Shown here piece after piece: positions 45,268 through 55,159 of a stretch of 64,000 nt of DNA. Source of the stretch: Secundilactobacillus yichangensis (GTDB lineage Bacteria; Bacillota; Bacilli; Lactobacillales; Lactobacillaceae); assembly GCF_016861565.1 (NCBI RefSeq), contig NZ_BOLK01000012.1, forward strand, positions 1 to 64,000, read 5' to 3'. The position numbers and the translations under genes were made by a program. The notes beneath the pieces are model-generated. The model did not search any database. It saw only the letters and a list, made by a program, of their open reading frames with translations, and had not been told where the DNA came from. Numbering within the stretch: the first letter of the stretch is position 1; each line of letters opens with the position of its first letter.

Positions 45268-45453
45268 TTACTTAAAATAATCATCCAATAGACCGGTTTG
45301 GGAAAGGAATAATCCTGCTGCCACGCCAAGGCCGACTAAAACCAGCAGGACCAGCGTCTTCCAAAAACCAATCATGAGCAACAACAGAGCAATCACTAAA
45401 CCGGTGACACCACCGATGATGGGCCAGCGGTATAGTTTGAGTAACTCAGGCAT
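45268..45453 (-). CDS. DUF2273 small membrane protein
   Basis: ATG 45453 follows AAAGGAGGCG; the longer frame starts before that site. It has 61 residues and two hydrophobic segments (about 12-30 and 33-50). DUF2273 proteins occur between amaP and asp23 in Firmicutes; the role is unknown but tied to Asp23. Confidence 0.9.
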   Translation of the reverse strand: MPELLKLYRWPIIGGVTGLVIALLLLMIGFWKTLVLLVLVGLGVAAGLFLSQTGLLDDYFK

Positions 45454-45466
45454 GACAACGCCTCCT

Positions 45467-46024
45467 TTACACGACACGGGGCTGTTTTGACTGACGGTGC
45501 TGCTTGAAATCCGTTAACCGGATATCGATTTTTCGGTGATGATCGATACCCAGCAGTGTCTTAAGGTCTTGCTCCAGCCGTTCTGCAAACTGTTTTGACT
45601 GCAGCGTCGCGTTTGGAGAGGACCGCAATTTACCGTGGATCTTAACTTTCAACCGCCTACGTGAAAGCTTAGTGGTAACTTTGGGTTCGCTAATGAATGG
45701 TTCATGCTGTAGTGAGGAAAGGGTGAAATTATCGATGGCCTTCTTAGTTATTCGCAGTTGTCCATTGTTATGGCGCGTGCGATATAACTGAAATGATTTC
45801 GGCCAAGCGGTAATGACGAGGAAGAGTACGATCAATACGACTCCTAAAACTAAGCCACCCCAGAAGAGGTAATTCTGACTAACGGTCTGCATCGTGCCAG
45901 AGTCTAAAAATTTTAGATGCAACGGTTCACCAATCACGGACCAATTTTGGAGCATCAAGCCTAAAGACAACGGTATTGCGAGAACAATTAGGATCGCAAG
46001 TCCCGCTTTAGTAAAGGTTTGCAA
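45467..46024 (-). CDS. amaP: Alkaline shock response membrane anchor protein AmaP
   Basis: A 185-residue protein read from TTG 46024 with AGAAGGGTGGTG upstream. Two membrane helices (about 7-28 and 52-73) are followed by a cytosolic domain with ITKKAIDNFTLSSLQHEPFI and KFAERL-like segments that bind Asp23 in this family. First gene of the amaP-DUF2273-asp23 operon. Confidence 0.9.
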   Translation of the reverse strand: MQTFTKAGLAILIVLAIPLSLGLMLQNWSVIGEPLHLKFLDSGTMQTVSQNYLFWGGLVLGVVLIVLFLVITAWPKSFQLYRTRHNNGQLRITKKAIDNFTLSSLQHEPFISEPKVTTKLSRRRLKVKIHGKLRSSPNATLQSKQFAERLEQDLKTLLGIDHHRKIDIRLTDFKQHRQSKQPRVV

Positions 46025-46185
46025 GTTATCACCACCCTTCTTTGTAATACCATCATAACAAGTGAGTAGCGGTGATTTCTAGAAGAATGCTGATAATTTT
46101 ATTATCATTACCATAAGCAGTATATTTAATAAGCTAATTGATACTTTTAGAATATTTTGTCTGATTTTAAGACAGAGGTTGGTCG

Positions 46186-46803
46186 TTAGTTGCGTACAGT
46201 AGCAGTTGGGTTACCAACTGAAGGGTCGATTGCCAACCGGAATAAGATGTCGCTTTTTTCGGAAAACGGCAGGCCATCTAAATACAGTTCACGGTAGGTG
46301 TCAATTTTAGTCCGTTGATAACCGGCATCTTCAATGGCTTCGTTAAGCGCCTGCAAGGTTTTAGCTTGCGGACCGATTTCGCCGTGTCCCGTAGCCTGAA
46401 TTTCAGTCCCTTCCGCCAGCTGTTCAAAGTGGATCTGATCAGAAAGTGACTTTTCCCAGTTAGCGTAGTGTTTTGCAGCGTCAAAGGTATCCTGGTGGAT
46501 GAACAATGGCTGTTTGAGCCAGATTTTAAATTTTTCACCATTACCGTCCAGCGTCCAAACTGACTGGAGCGGGTAGGGGCGATACGTTTTAAAGCCACCG
46601 ACTTCGATGCCGATGTTTTGGCTATCGGCGATAATTGCCGCCACTTTTTCGACTGCTTCCGCTAAGAGGATGAACGTCTCATCGTTGGTATGCTGCAGCG
46701 CCCGTCCTTCAGCAGTGATGTAGCTGCGGGTGGTTAATTCAACAATTGACGGTGTTGCAGAGTGCTGATATTCAGCCGGTTCGTAAGTTTCCCAGTTAAA
46801 CAT
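46186..46803 (-). CDS. GyrI-like (effector-binding) domain protein
   Basis: A 205-residue cytosolic protein. The pattern ELTTRSYITAEGRAL, FKIWLKQPLFIHQDTFDAA, FEQLAEGTEIQATGHGEIG and YRELYLDGLPFSEKSDILFRLAI matches the large GyrI-like family, where the last block usually reads HEIYLSDPRRxxPEKxKTxLR. These proteins bind small cationic ligands or toxins. No DNA-binding domain is present, so it is not itself a BmrR-type regulator. It stands alone with ribosome site AAGGAGG-like TCCTTAC reversed upstream. Confidence 0.75.
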   Translation of the reverse strand: MFNWETYEPAEYQHSATPSIVELTTRSYITAEGRALQHTNDETFILLAEAVEKVAAIIADSQNIGIEVGGFKTYRPYPLQSVWTLDGNGEKFKIWLKQPLFIHQDTFDAAKHYANWEKSLSDQIHFEQLAEGTEIQATGHGEIGPQAKTLQALNEAIEDAGYQRTKIDTYRELYLDGLPFSEKSDILFRLAIDPSVGNPTATVRN

Positions 46804-47002
46804 GGTAAGGACCTCCTTGTCAGGTAACGGTCAGATTTGTTTTAATGTGCCGTCATTTTAGAACAATCACGGTGCGGGTACCACCAACTAGGCTTGCTTA
46901 AGCTAAATTGATACAGTAATCGGAATTAGTCTGATAATGGTTTGAGTTGCGGCTTCCGTTCGGCAGTATTCGTACACCTGATTCAGCTCCCAGGATAGCT
47001 TT

Positions 47003-47059
47003 TTGACGTTCATCAGAATACCGCCTATACTTGAAGTAATAAATATGTAAGCGCTTTTA
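47003..47059 (+). promoter_or_regulatory. arsA promoter with downstream cre-like site
   Basis: TTGACG (47003-47008), a 17-base spacer and TATACT (47026-47031) form a strong promoter. TGTAAGCGCTTTTA at 47046-47059 matches the cre consensus at all but one position and lies just after the expected start, where CcpA would act as a roadblock. No ArsR-type operator was recognised. Confidence 0.6.
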
Positions 47060-47081
47060 CTCGAAAGGAGGAGATGATAAA

Positions 47082-48812
47082 TTGGTTCTATATCAGCCAT
47101 CAACAGCCAACCTGACCCACTATTTATTTTTCACGGGCAAGGGCGGTGTTGGTAAGACAACGATGGCTACTGCCACTGCGATACACCTGGCGGATGCTGG
47201 CAAGCAGGTCATGATTGTTTCCACGGATCCCGCCAGTAACTTACAGGATGTGTTTGAAACTAAGCTGAGTAATCAGCCTAAGCCAGTGCCGGGCGTGACT
47301 GGCATAGATGCGGCTAATTTTGACCCGATCGTGGCGGCTAACGAATATCGTGAAAGCGTGATTGGCCCGTATCGCGGCAAGCTGCCGGAAGTTGCCATTC
47401 AAAACATGTCTGAACAGCTATCGGGTTCATGCACGGTAGAAATCGCATCGTTTAACGAATTCGCCAAGTTTCTGACTGATTCCGCCGTTGATCAGAAATA
47501 TGATTACATTATCTTTGATACCGCGCCGACCGGTCACGCTTTGCGGATGCTGCAATTGCCGTCAGCTTGGAGCAACTATCTGGATCAGAATCAGGAGGGA
47601 GCCTCCTGTCTAGGACAACTAGCAGGGTTAGGTGATCAGAAGGCAACGTATAAGAAGGCGGTTGAAACCTTGAATAATGCGGAACTCACCACGCTATTGC
47701 TTGTTACAAGACCGCAGCGGGCTTCGCTGGTTGAAACCGAGCGTGCTGCTGCAGAATTAACTCAGATCGGTATGACCAACCAGCAGCTGATTATCAATGG
47801 TGTCTTGGAACAGCCAACGGATGAACCTTCGCAGGCTATCTTTGACCAGCAGCAATCCGATTTGCGTGACATGCCGACAGCCTTAAAATTATTGCCAAGT
47901 GCGAAAGTGCCGTTACGGGCTTATAACGTTACCGGAGTGGCTAATATTCGTAAGGTGCTGCAAGAAGAACAGCCACCTGTGACTGTTAAACCAACTTTAC
48001 AGCCCAAGTTTCCTTCTATTGATAAAATCGTCGATGATCTCATTGATCAGAATAAGAAAATTGTCTTCACCATGGGTAAGGGCGGCGTTGGCAAAACCAC
48101 GGTTGCTACTCAGTTGGCCAAGAAGTTGGCAGCTCATCATAAAACAGTGCATCTTGCCACAACGGATCCAGCTGATCATTTAGCCTTGTTCAAAATTGAT
48201 GATCCGGCAATTACTGTGAGCCATATAGATGAAAAACAGGTGCTTAAGCAGTATCAGGATGAAGTGCTGAATAAAGCAAAACAAACCATGTCAGCGGATG
48301 ACGTTGACTACATTGCTGAAGATTTGCGTTCACCTTGTACCCAGGAGATTGCAGTGTTCAGAGCGTTTGCGGATGTTGTGGCGCAAAACGACAGCGATAT
48401 TGTTGTTATTGATACGGCACCGACTGGACACACGCTGCTGTTACTGAATTCCACCGAAAACTATGCTGAAGAAGTGAAGCGCACAACGGGTGAAGTACCG
48501 CAGAACGTGTTGGCTCTTTTGCCACGGCTGCAGGATCCCAAGCAAACTGAGATTATCACCGTGACGCTACCGGAAACAACGCCGATCTATGAGTCGCTGC
48601 GGCTAAACGCTGACCTTGATCGGGCCAAGATGCCGCATAAATGGTGGGTCGTTAATCAAAGTTTATTGGCAACTCAAACCACTAATTCGGTGTTACAGGC
48701 CCGTGCAAGCAGTGAATTGAAATGGATCAAAAAAGTTAAAGCTGTCTCTAATGGCTACTATGCTGTTGAAAAGTGGCAGCCGAATTTTGAACAGATGAAC
48801 TTAACAGTTTAA
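47082..48812 (+). CDS. arsA: ArsA-type arsenite-activated ATPase
   Basis: Read from TTG 47082 after AAAGGAGGAG (47064-47073), 576 residues. Two homologous ATPase halves each carry GKGGVGKTT (about residues 19-27 and 333-341), a STDPAS/TTDPAD switch and DTAPTGH. All three arsenite-binding cysteines of the family have counterparts: Cys117 (SGSCTVEIA), Cys176 (ASCLGQLAGL) and Cys419 (RSPCTQEIAVF). Family knowledge says ArsA powers an ArsB pump; neither arsB nor acr3 nor arsR is here. Only arsD follows, 19 bases downstream. A broader tail-anchored-protein role is less likely because the metal cysteines are kept. Confidence 0.92.
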   Translation: MVLYQPSTANLTHYLFFTGKGGVGKTTMATATAIHLADAGKQVMIVSTDPASNLQDVFETKLSNQPKPVPGVTGIDAANFDPIVAANEYRESVIGPYRGKLPEVAIQNMSEQLSGSCTVEIASFNEFAKFLTDSAVDQKYDYIIFDTAPTGHALRMLQLPSAWSNYLDQNQEGASCLGQLAGLGDQKATYKKAVETLNNAELTTLLLVTRPQRASLVETERAAAELTQIGMTNQQLIINGVLEQPTDEPSQAIFDQQQSDLRDMPTALKLLPSAKVPLRAYNVTGVANIRKVLQEEQPPVTVKPTLQPKFPSIDKIVDDLIDQNKKIVFTMGKGGVGKTTVATQLAKKLAAHHKTVHLATTDPADHLALFKIDDPAITVSHIDEKQVLKQYQDEVLNKAKQTMSADDVDYIAEDLRSPCTQEIAVFRAFADVVAQNDSDIVVIDTAPTGHTLLLLNSTENYAEEVKRTTGEVPQNVLALLPRLQDPKQTEIITVTLPETTPIYESLRLNADLDRAKMPHKWWVVNQSLLATQTTNSVLQARASSELKWIKKVKAVSNGYYAVEKWQPNFEQMNLTV

Positions 48813-48831
48813 ATAAAGGTCGTGAATAATA

Positions 48832-49161
48832 ATGAAAAAAGTTGAAATTTTTGAACCGGCACTGTGCTGTCCTACTGGACTGTGCGGACCCAGCGTGGAT
48901 CAGAATCTAGTTCGTTTGACCGCCATCCAACGTTCGGTCAATCACAGCGGCAAGGCAATGATCGTTCGCCGGAACTTAGCTCAGAACCCTGATGCTTTCT
49001 TACGCAATCCCCAGGTGGCCGAGCTGCTGAAAACTGACGATATGTCGTGCCTGCCAATTACGTTGGTTGACGGTGCGGTTAAAAAGACTGGCGCCTACCC
49101 GACAAATGCTGAATTAACCGCCTATACCGGAGTTGATTCGGAAAAAGTGAACACCAAATAA
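48832..49161 (+). CDS. arsD: ArsD arsenic metallochaperone
   Basis: A 109-residue protein with the vicinal cysteines needed to hand As(III) to ArsA: Cys12, Cys13 and Cys18 in FEPALCCPTGLCGPSVD. A thioredoxin-like remainder (SCLPITLVDGAVKKTGAYPT) matches the family. It lies after arsA, the reverse of the usual arsDA order, and ends at a strong terminator. Confidence 0.95.
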   Translation: MKKVEIFEPALCCPTGLCGPSVDQNLVRLTAIQRSVNHSGKAMIVRRNLAQNPDAFLRNPQVAELLKTDDMSCLPITLVDGAVKKTGAYPTNAELTAYTGVDSEKVNTK

Positions 49162-49200
49162 GAAATCACCCTCGCAAGTTACGATGCGAGGGTGATTTTG
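49162..49200 (+). terminator. Terminator of arsAD
   Basis: AAATCACCCTCGCA pairs perfectly with TGCGAGGGTGATTT, followed by TTG. Confidence 0.88.
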
Positions 49201-49336
49201 ATGACGGACTCATTTCCGAGTAGTTTATGCTGAAAAAACAGAGTGAAATTATTGAGTTCCGCTTATTTTATCGATAGACTTACACTGTATAATTGCTTGT
49301 TGTTTATTTTACAATAACATAGGAAGGATGTTATCA

Positions 49337-49948
49337 ATGAAATCCCAATTTATCCTTGCTGCGGCACTGGCATCGCTGATGTTAGCTGGCTGCAGTTCCA
49401 ATAATCAGTCAAAGTCTGATCAAAGCAGCGCATCATCTTCTAGTGCAGTGAGCCACAGCCAGTCAAGCTCAGCCAGCCAGTCATCGGCCGTTAGTGATGT
49501 GAGTCAAGTTAAAGTGTCAGTGGCGACGGCAATCAAAACGTATCAGCAAACTTATGCTAATTCGCAGATCACAGACCTTTCAGTTGAGCGGGAACTGGGA
49601 AAATATCAATATGAAATCGAAGGTGTAGATAACAGCCGTGAACATACTCTAAAATTAGACGCTAATAGTGGCAAGATTCTCGTCAAAAAGAGCGAACGGC
49701 TGGATGCGGATGAAGCGAATGGCGCAGAACGGCAAGACGCACTGGATCTGAACAATATGATTGGCTTATCCCGCGTCGTGAAAATAGCACAGCCAAAGGC
49801 TAAGGGACAGGCTGCAACTGAAGCGTCCATTGATAAAGAGAGCGAACAAACGATTTGGGAGATTCAGTTTGGACATCAAGGACAGGAAACCAGCGTGAAG
49901 CTTAACGCACAAACGGGTCGAATACTGGCGGTTGACACCGATGATTAA
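49337..49948 (+). CDS. PepSY-domain lipoprotein
   Basis: ATG 49337 is nine bases after AGGAAGG; ATG 49328 touches that site. The 203-residue protein has a lipoprotein signal with lipobox LAGC (Cys19), a Ser-rich linker, and two PepSY-like modules: VATAIKTYQQTYANSQITDLSVERELG...LKLDANSGKIL and the second ending VKLNAQTGRILAVDTDD. PepSY domains are thought to bind or inhibit peptidases. It is anchored on the outer face of the membrane. Monocistronic. Confidence 0.88.
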   Translation: MKSQFILAAALASLMLAGCSSNNQSKSDQSSASSSSAVSHSQSSSASQSSAVSDVSQVKVSVATAIKTYQQTYANSQITDLSVERELGKYQYEIEGVDNSREHTLKLDANSGKILVKKSERLDADEANGAERQDALDLNNMIGLSRVVKIAQPKAKGQAATEASIDKESEQTIWEIQFGHQGQETSVKLNAQTGRILAVDTDD

Positions 49949-50027
49949 TCGAATTTTAGCTAATTTGAGCGTGCTTGCCTCGGCGTCACCAAAGGGGTAT
50001 ATTACTTCTTAAATGAGGTGATTTTTG

Positions 50028-50537
50028 ATGAGAAAATGGATTATTGCTGGTGGCGTGCTGATCACCAGCCTAGGCATGACTGGGATCAGTGCTAGTGCCA
50101 GCAGCTATGGAACGACTGCTAAGTCAGTGCGGGGAACCTGGTATTGGACAACTGGTCACTATCGGGGAGCAGCTGCGGGTCAACAGGTGACATTGTCGAC
50201 GCATAAAATTGCTTGGCACTCCTTCCCTACAGGGACAGGTAACTTTGGCTACCTGCCTAAAATCAGTAAAGTTCACGGCTGGTATCGAATTAACATCGGT
50301 ACTGCTGAAAAGCTTGCCAAAAACAAAAACCAGGCGATTCATGGCTGGAACAAGTCGGACTACATGTATTTTCGCAAGACTACTCACAAGGTAAATGGTA
50401 AGAGCCAATCGGTTCTGCTATGGAGCGTAACGGGTTCAAAACTGAAATCAGCAATGATCCTGACACATCATAAAACGTATCTGCATAAGGGACAGCAAAC
50501 CGTTGCCGTTAAAGCGGACGGTTCGTATCACTATTAA
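50028..50537 (+). CDS. Small secreted protein of unknown function
   Basis: ATG 50028 follows GAGGTGA (50014-50020), 169 residues. A signal peptide (MRKWIIAGGVLITSLGMTGISASAS) is followed by a Trp/Tyr/His-rich domain: VRGTWYWTTGHYRG, HGWNKSDYMYFRKTTHKVNG and DGSYHY. This pattern is frequent in exported lactobacillar proteins but has no known activity. A terminator follows. Confidence 0.78.
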   Translation: MRKWIIAGGVLITSLGMTGISASASSYGTTAKSVRGTWYWTTGHYRGAAAGQQVTLSTHKIAWHSFPTGTGNFGYLPKISKVHGWYRINIGTAEKLAKNKNQAIHGWNKSDYMYFRKTTHKVNGKSQSVLLWSVTGSKLKSAMILTHHKTYLHKGQQTVAVKADGSYHY

Positions 50538-50551
50538 ACTAAAGTTGAATT

Positions 50552-50586
50552 TAAAGGTCGTAGGCAAATGCTTACGGCCTTTTTTG
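50552..50586 (+). terminator. Terminator after the small secreted protein gene
   Basis: AAAGGTCGTA and TTACGGCCTTTT pair around GGCAAATGC, followed by T5. Confidence 0.8.
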
Positions 50587-50678
50587 ACCACTTATCGGGG
50601 AAAATAGACCGGTTATTCTGGCTAACTAGCTATTAGATGAGAATGCGGATAGACTGATTTTGAAAGGAGGGGGATAAA

Positions 50679-51122
50679 GTGGATGTCATCTTTAATCTAG
50701 CTAAGAAATTTGTCACACCATCAATTAGTATCAACGCACAAAAGGAGAGTCAGGAATTAATTCAGCTATCAATTGAAATTGATCGGCTGGTTAATAAGAT
50801 GACCGTCATCGGCTACCAGGATAACCGGCGAATAGTGGTGCCGTTTTATCGCATTATTCGGTTTTACACGCAAGGTAAGCACGTGGTCTGCGAAACCACT
50901 GCGGGTACCTACCGGGTGCGTCAGCGGATGTATGAGTTAAGAACACAGCTTTCAGACTCAGCGTTCATTTCCGTTTCCAATGCTGAGATTGTCAACAAGT
51001 CAGCTATTCAGTCGTTCTCGTTGACTAGCAGCGGCAGTTACCAGATTAATTTAACGACGGGAGCGAGTACCTATACGTCGAGGCGTTACGTTAAGCAAAT
51101 CAAGGAGGCCTTTTTAAAATGA
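50679..51122 (+). CDS. LytTR-family DNA-binding regulator
   Basis: A 147-residue protein read from GTG 50679 after AAAGGAGG (50663-50670). The C-terminal about 100 residues form a LytTR domain: VPFYRIIRFYTQGKHVVCETTAGTYRVRQRMYELR and FISVSNAEIVNKSAIQSFSL (in pieces). No receiver domain is present, so it belongs to the stand-alone LytTR type that pairs with a DUF3021 membrane protein. It overlaps the next gene by four bases (ATGA). Confidence 0.92.
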   Translation: MDVIFNLAKKFVTPSISINAQKESQELIQLSIEIDRLVNKMTVIGYQDNRRIVVPFYRIIRFYTQGKHVVCETTAGTYRVRQRMYELRTQLSDSAFISVSNAEIVNKSAIQSFSLTSSGSYQINLTTGASTYTSRRYVKQIKEAFLK

Positions 51123-51568
51123 AAGTTATTTTACATGCCATTTCCGGAGCCGTGATCGGTATCACAGTTGGTTTTATGATGGCACTCTTTTTTTCGGTAT
51201 TGAATCAAACCGCAATCTTTATGCCGTCAACACCAGAATTTGTCGCTCGGTTCAGCAATAATTTAATGGCGACTATCGCCTCGGCAGGCTTATGGGCTTT
51301 GATGGGGATCGTTTTTGACGTGACCAGCTATTTAATTTTTGAACGGAGTCAGTGGAGCATCACCCATCAGACGATCGTTCACTTTCTTGTGACCTATGCG
51401 TGTTTTACACCACTGGCAATTATCGCTGACTGGTTTCCGGTACAGCATTACTTCCTTTCATATACGCTGGAATTTGTCATTATTTACATCATTATGTGGT
51501 TCATTTCTATGCAGATTGCTAAAGCGAAGGTTCGTCGGCTGAATCAGTTGCTGAATGGAAAAGAATGA
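51119..51568 (+). CDS. DUF3021 membrane protein
   Basis: A 149-residue protein with four hydrophobic segments (about 4-28, 50-70, 83-105, 113-135). It overlaps the LytTR gene by four bases, implying translational coupling. In such pairs (called LytTR regulatory systems in streptococci and lactobacilli) the membrane protein is thought to restrain the regulator. The ligand is unknown. Confidence 0.9.
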   Translation: MKVILHAISGAVIGITVGFMMALFFSVLNQTAIFMPSTPEFVARFSNNLMATIASAGLWALMGIVFDVTSYLIFERSQWSITHQTIVHFLVTYACFTPLAIIADWFPVQHYFLSYTLEFVIIYIIMWFISMQIAKAKVRRLNQLLNGKE

Positions 51569-51689
51569 CGAAAATTTAACGACGAAAGAAATTCATGAAT
51601 TAATTGAAAATTAACTACCACATTCCTCCCATTCATAGTATGATTTAAGCACGTTAAATCGGGTCGGTTTCAAAACTTTACGAAGTATG

Positions 51690-51716
51690 AAAATGCGAGT
51701 TTCGTTGCATTTTTTA
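51690..51716 (+). terminator. Weak terminator after the LytTR-DUF3021 pair
   Basis: AAAATGC pairs with GCATTTT and T's follow; short stem. Confidence 0.4.
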
Positions 51717-51745
51717 TAATTGGACCGTATCAATTTAAAAAGTTG

Positions 51746-51773
51746 TTGACTTTTTTAGAATAATTGGTATTAT
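51746..51773 (+). promoter_or_regulatory. Promoter of xfp
   Basis: TTGACT (51746-51751), a 16-base spacer, and extended -10 TGG-TATTAT (51768-51773). The leader is about 70 bases. Confidence 0.7.
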
Positions 51774-51852
51774 TAATAAAGCAAATGGACCATAACGATT
51801 TTTCGTTAATTGTCAGAAGTAAAGCTATTTAAATGAAGGAGTGTATAATTTC

Positions 51853-54312
51853 ATGGCAGTAGATTATGATTCCAAGTCATACTTGGAAAAAGTTGACGCC
51901 TGGTGGCGTGCCACAACGTATCTTTCAGGTGGTATGATCTTCCTGAAGAACAACCCATTGTTCTCAGTTACTAACACACCAATCCAAGCGGACGACGTAA
52001 AAGTTAAGCCAATTGGTCACTGGGGTACTATTTCAGGACAAACGTTCCTGTATGCCCATGCCAACCGTTTGATCAACAAGTACGGTTTGAACATGTTCTA
52101 TATTGGTGGTCCCGGTCATGGTGGCCAAGTTATGGTTACTAACTCATACTTGGACGGTACTTACACCGACGCCTACCCTGAAATCACACAGGATCTTGAA
52201 GGTATGTCACGTCTTTACAAGCGGTTCTCATTCCCTGGTGGAATTGGTTCCCACATGACTGCTCAAACTCCTGGCTCACTTCATGAAGGTGGCGAACTTG
52301 GTTACTCACTTTCACACGCAACTGGTGCTATTCTGGATAACCCAGATCAAATCGCCTTTACTGTTGTTGGTGATGGTGAAGTTGAAACCGGTCCTGCTAT
52401 GACTGCTTGGAACTCAATCAAGTTCATCAACCCTAAGAACGACGGTGCCGTTTTACCAATTCTTGACTTAAACGGCTTCAAGATTTCCAACCCAACTCTC
52501 TTCAGTCGGATGAGCGACGAAAACATCGCTAAGTTCTTCGAAGGTCTTGGCTGGTCACCTCGTTTCCTTGAAAACGATGATATCCACGATTACATGACTT
52601 ACCACGAAAAAGCTGCTAAGTTATTTGATCAAGCAATTGCTGATATCCAACAAATCCAAAAAGATGCTCGCGAAAACGGCAAGTACGAAGATGGTACCAT
52701 TCCAGCTTGGCCTGTTGTTATCGCACGTTTGCCTAAAGGTTGGGGCGGTCCTAAGAAGAACCCAGCTGGCGAACCAATTGAAAACTCATTCCGTGCTCAC
52801 CAAGTTCCGCTTGGCTTGAGCCAAAAGAACCTTGCTGAACTACCAGAATTCGAAGCTTGGATGAACTCATACAAGCCAGAAGAATTATTTAACACTGATG
52901 GTTCATTGAAAGCCGAAGTTGCTGACTTTGCACCTAAGGGTGACAAGCGGATGGCAGCCAACCCCGTAACTAACGGTGGCCGTCGTCGTGGCGAAAAGCC
53001 TGCTATGCTTGACTTACCTGACTGGAAGAGCTTAGCCAACGACATCAACGCTGACAACCGTGGTACTTTATTACCAGATGGCAACCGTAACATGGATATG
53101 AATGTTCTTTCTTCATTCTTTGCTGGCGTTGCTACTAAGAACCCAACATCATTCCGTGTATTCGGCCCTGACGAAACCATGTCAAACCGTCTCTGGGATA
53201 TGTTCAAGATGACTAACCGTCAATGGATGAGCAAGGTCAAGGAACCTAATGACCAATACGAAGCCCCAGAAGGCCGTATCTTAGATGCTCAATTGTCAGA
53301 ACACCAAGCTGAAGGTTGGCTTGAAGGCTACACTCTGACTGGTCGTCAAGGAATCTTTGCTTCATACGAATCATTCTTGCGGGTTGTTGACTCAATGACG
53401 ACTCAACACTTCAAGTGGATCCGTCAGGCTGCTGCTGAACCATGGCGCAATGATTACCCATCATTGAACTTGATTTCAACTTCAACTGTATTCCAACAAG
53501 ACCACAACGGTTACACCCACCAAGACCCAGGTATGCTTACCCACTTGGCTGAAAAGAAGTCTGACTTTATCCGTCAATATCTTCCAGCCGATGGTAACAC
53601 GTTGTTAGCTGTCTTTGACCGTGCCTTCCGTGACCGTCAAAAGGTTAACCACATCGTTGCTTCTAAGCAACCTCGTCAACAATGGTTCTCAATCGATGAA
53701 GCTGAAGAATTAGCTACTGAAGGTATCAAGGCTATTGATTGGGCTTCAACTGTTGCTGAAGGTGAAGATGCTGATATCGTCTTTGCTTCAGCCGGTGTTG
53801 AACCAACTATCGAAACCTTAGCTGCTATTGATATGATCAACGATGCATTCCCATCAGTTAAGATGCGTTATGTCAACGTTGTTGAACTCGGACGTCTTCA
53901 AAAGAAGAATGGCCCTCTGAACGCAGAACGTTCATTGTCAGATGACAAGTTTAAATCACTCTTCGGTCAATCAGGAACTCCAGTACTCTTTGGCTTCCAC
54001 GGTTACGAAGACTTGATTGAATCAATCTTCTACGAACGTCAACATGCTGGTGCACACGTCCATGGTTACCGTGAAGATGGTGATATCACCACTGCTTACG
54101 ACATGCGTGTATACTCTAAGCTTGATCGTTTCAACCAATCTAAAGATGCTGTTAACACATTGATTGAAAAGGGTGTTATCGACGAAGCTGCCGGTAAAGC
54201 TTTTGACAAGAAGATGGATGACATCTTAGCAAAACACTTCAAGGTTACTCGTGACGAAGGTCGCGACATTGAAGAATTCACTAAGTGGGAATGGACTCCA
54301 TTAAAGAAGTAA
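51853..54312 (+). CDS. xfp: Xylulose-5-phosphate/fructose-6-phosphate phosphoketolase
   Basis: ATG 51853 follows AAGGAG at suitable spacing; GTG 51841 lies within that site. The 819-residue thiamine-diphosphate enzyme splits xylulose 5-phosphate into acetyl phosphate and glyceraldehyde 3-phosphate. Motifs: [39 protein letters not shown] (in pieces), the ThDP site [17 protein letters not shown], and DQDHNG-like [13 protein letters not shown]. Strong codon bias marks high expression. It is the key enzyme of the heterofermentative pathway and links to rpiA and nucleoside ribose salvage earlier in the window. Confidence 0.98.
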   Translation: MAVDYDSKSYLEKVDAWWRATTYLSGGMIFLKNNPLFSVTNTPIQADDVKVKPIGHWGTISGQTFLYAHANRLINKYGLNMFYIGGPGHGGQVMVTNSYLDGTYTDAYPEITQDLEGMSRLYKRFSFPGGIGSHMTAQTPGSLHEGGELGYSLSHATGAILDNPDQIAFTVVGDGEVETGPAMTAWNSIKFINPKNDGAVLPILDLNGFKISNPTLFSRMSDENIAKFFEGLGWSPRFLENDDIHDYMTYHEKAAKLFDQAIADIQQIQKDARENGKYEDGTIPAWPVVIARLPKGWGGPKKNPAGEPIENSFRAHQVPLGLSQKNLAELPEFEAWMNSYKPEELFNTDGSLKAEVADFAPKGDKRMAANPVTNGGRRRGEKPAMLDLPDWKSLANDINADNRGTLLPDGNRNMDMNVLSSFFAGVATKNPTSFRVFGPDETMSNRLWDMFKMTNRQWMSKVKEPNDQYEAPEGRILDAQLSEHQAEGWLEGYTLTGRQGIFASYESFLRVVDSMTTQHFKWIRQAAAEPWRNDYPSLNLISTSTVFQQDHNGYTHQDPGMLTHLAEKKSDFIRQYLPADGNTLLAVFDRAFRDRQKVNHIVASKQPRQQWFSIDEAEELATEGIKAIDWASTVAEGEDADIVFASAGVEPTIETLAAIDMINDAFPSVKMRYVNVVELGRLQKKNGPLNAERSLSDDKFKSLFGQSGTPVLFGFHGYEDLIESIFYERQHAGAHVHGYREDGDITTAYDMRVYSKLDRFNQSKDAVNTLIEKGVIDEAAGKAFDKKMDDILAKHFKVTRDEGRDIEEFTKWEWTPLKK

Positions 54313-54339
54313 TTTCTTGAACGGCTGAATGAACATTTA

Positions 54340-54376
54340 AAAAGCACCGACTCAGAAATGGGTCGGTGTTTTTTTG
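54340..54376 (+). terminator. Terminator after xfp
   Basis: AAGCACCGAC pairs with GTCGGTGTTT, followed by a T7 tract. Confidence 0.85.
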
Positions 54377-54452
54377 CGTAAAAATCCAACTTGAATTTCT
54401 ACTCTAGTCAAGGGATACTCAATAGTAGAAGAACCAAATGGGGTGGCTGCGT

Positions 54453-55154
54453 ATGAGTTACATTGAAGTACAAAATGAATCGAAAATCTATCAAATGGGT
54501 GAAACTAAAATTATTGCCAATAACCAATTGAACTTTACCTGTGAGCAAGGGCAGTTAACGGTGATCTTAGGACCCAGCGGTGCTGGTAAATCAACGGTTC
54601 TGAATATTTTAGGCGGTATGGATACGCCCACTAGTGGTGCCGTTTTGATTGACGGAATTGATATTGCCAAGTTTAATGATCGTCAATTAACGGCATACCG
54701 CCGCAGCGATGTTGGGTTTGTTTTTCAATTCTATAACCTGATTCCGAACCTCACGACTAGAGAAAACGTGGAGCTGGCTAACTCAATCGTGGATGACGCT
54801 TTGGATGCGGAAGAAACGCTTCGCGAAGTGGGACTGGGTAATCGGCTAGATAACTTTCCTTCTCAACTCTCCGGTGGGGAGCAGCAGCGAGTGGCCATCG
54901 CCCGGGCGCTGGCTAAGAATCCCAAATTGTTATTGTGCGATGAGCCCACTGGCGCGTTGGATTATCAGACCGGTAAGCAAGTTTTGAGTCTGCTTCAAAC
55001 GGCCAGTCAGCGCAACGACAAAACCGTGGTCATCATTACCCATAACGCGGCGATTGCGAAAATGGCTGACCGGGTGATTCACATCAATGATGCCCAGGTG
55101 CGCTCCGTAGAAGATAATCCGACACCAGTTCCCGTTCAGCAGATTGAGTGGTGA
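54453..55154 (+). CDS. ABC transporter ATP-binding protein (MacB/LolD type)
   Basis: ATG 54453 follows GGGGTGG; ATG 54438 precedes that site. The 233-residue protein carries Walker [11 protein letters not shown]-loop [16 protein letters not shown], signature [15 protein letters not shown], Walker [13 protein letters not shown] and switch THN. The close match of FYNLIP and TGALD to MacB/LolD-type ATPases, and the FtsX-like permease next to it, indicate an extrusion or mechanotransmission system, often for peptide antibiotics. It overlaps or abuts the permease gene. Confidence 0.92.
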   Translation: MSYIEVQNESKIYQMGETKIIANNQLNFTCEQGQLTVILGPSGAGKSTVLNILGGMDTPTSGAVLIDGIDIAKFNDRQLTAYRRSDVGFVFQFYNLIPNLTTRENVELANSIVDDALDAEETLREVGLGNRLDNFPSQLSGGEQQRVAIARALAKNPKLLLCDEPTGALDYQTGKQVLSLLQTASQRNDKTVVIITHNAAIAKMADRVIHINDAQVRSVEDNPTPVPVQQIEW

Positions 55155-55159
55155 TCGAC

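Noticed and set aside
46903-47103. Minus-strand frame upstream of arsA, considered as an ArsR remnant
   Set aside because: It contains no ArsR helix-turn-helix or metal site and it overlaps the strong plus-strand arsA promoter.
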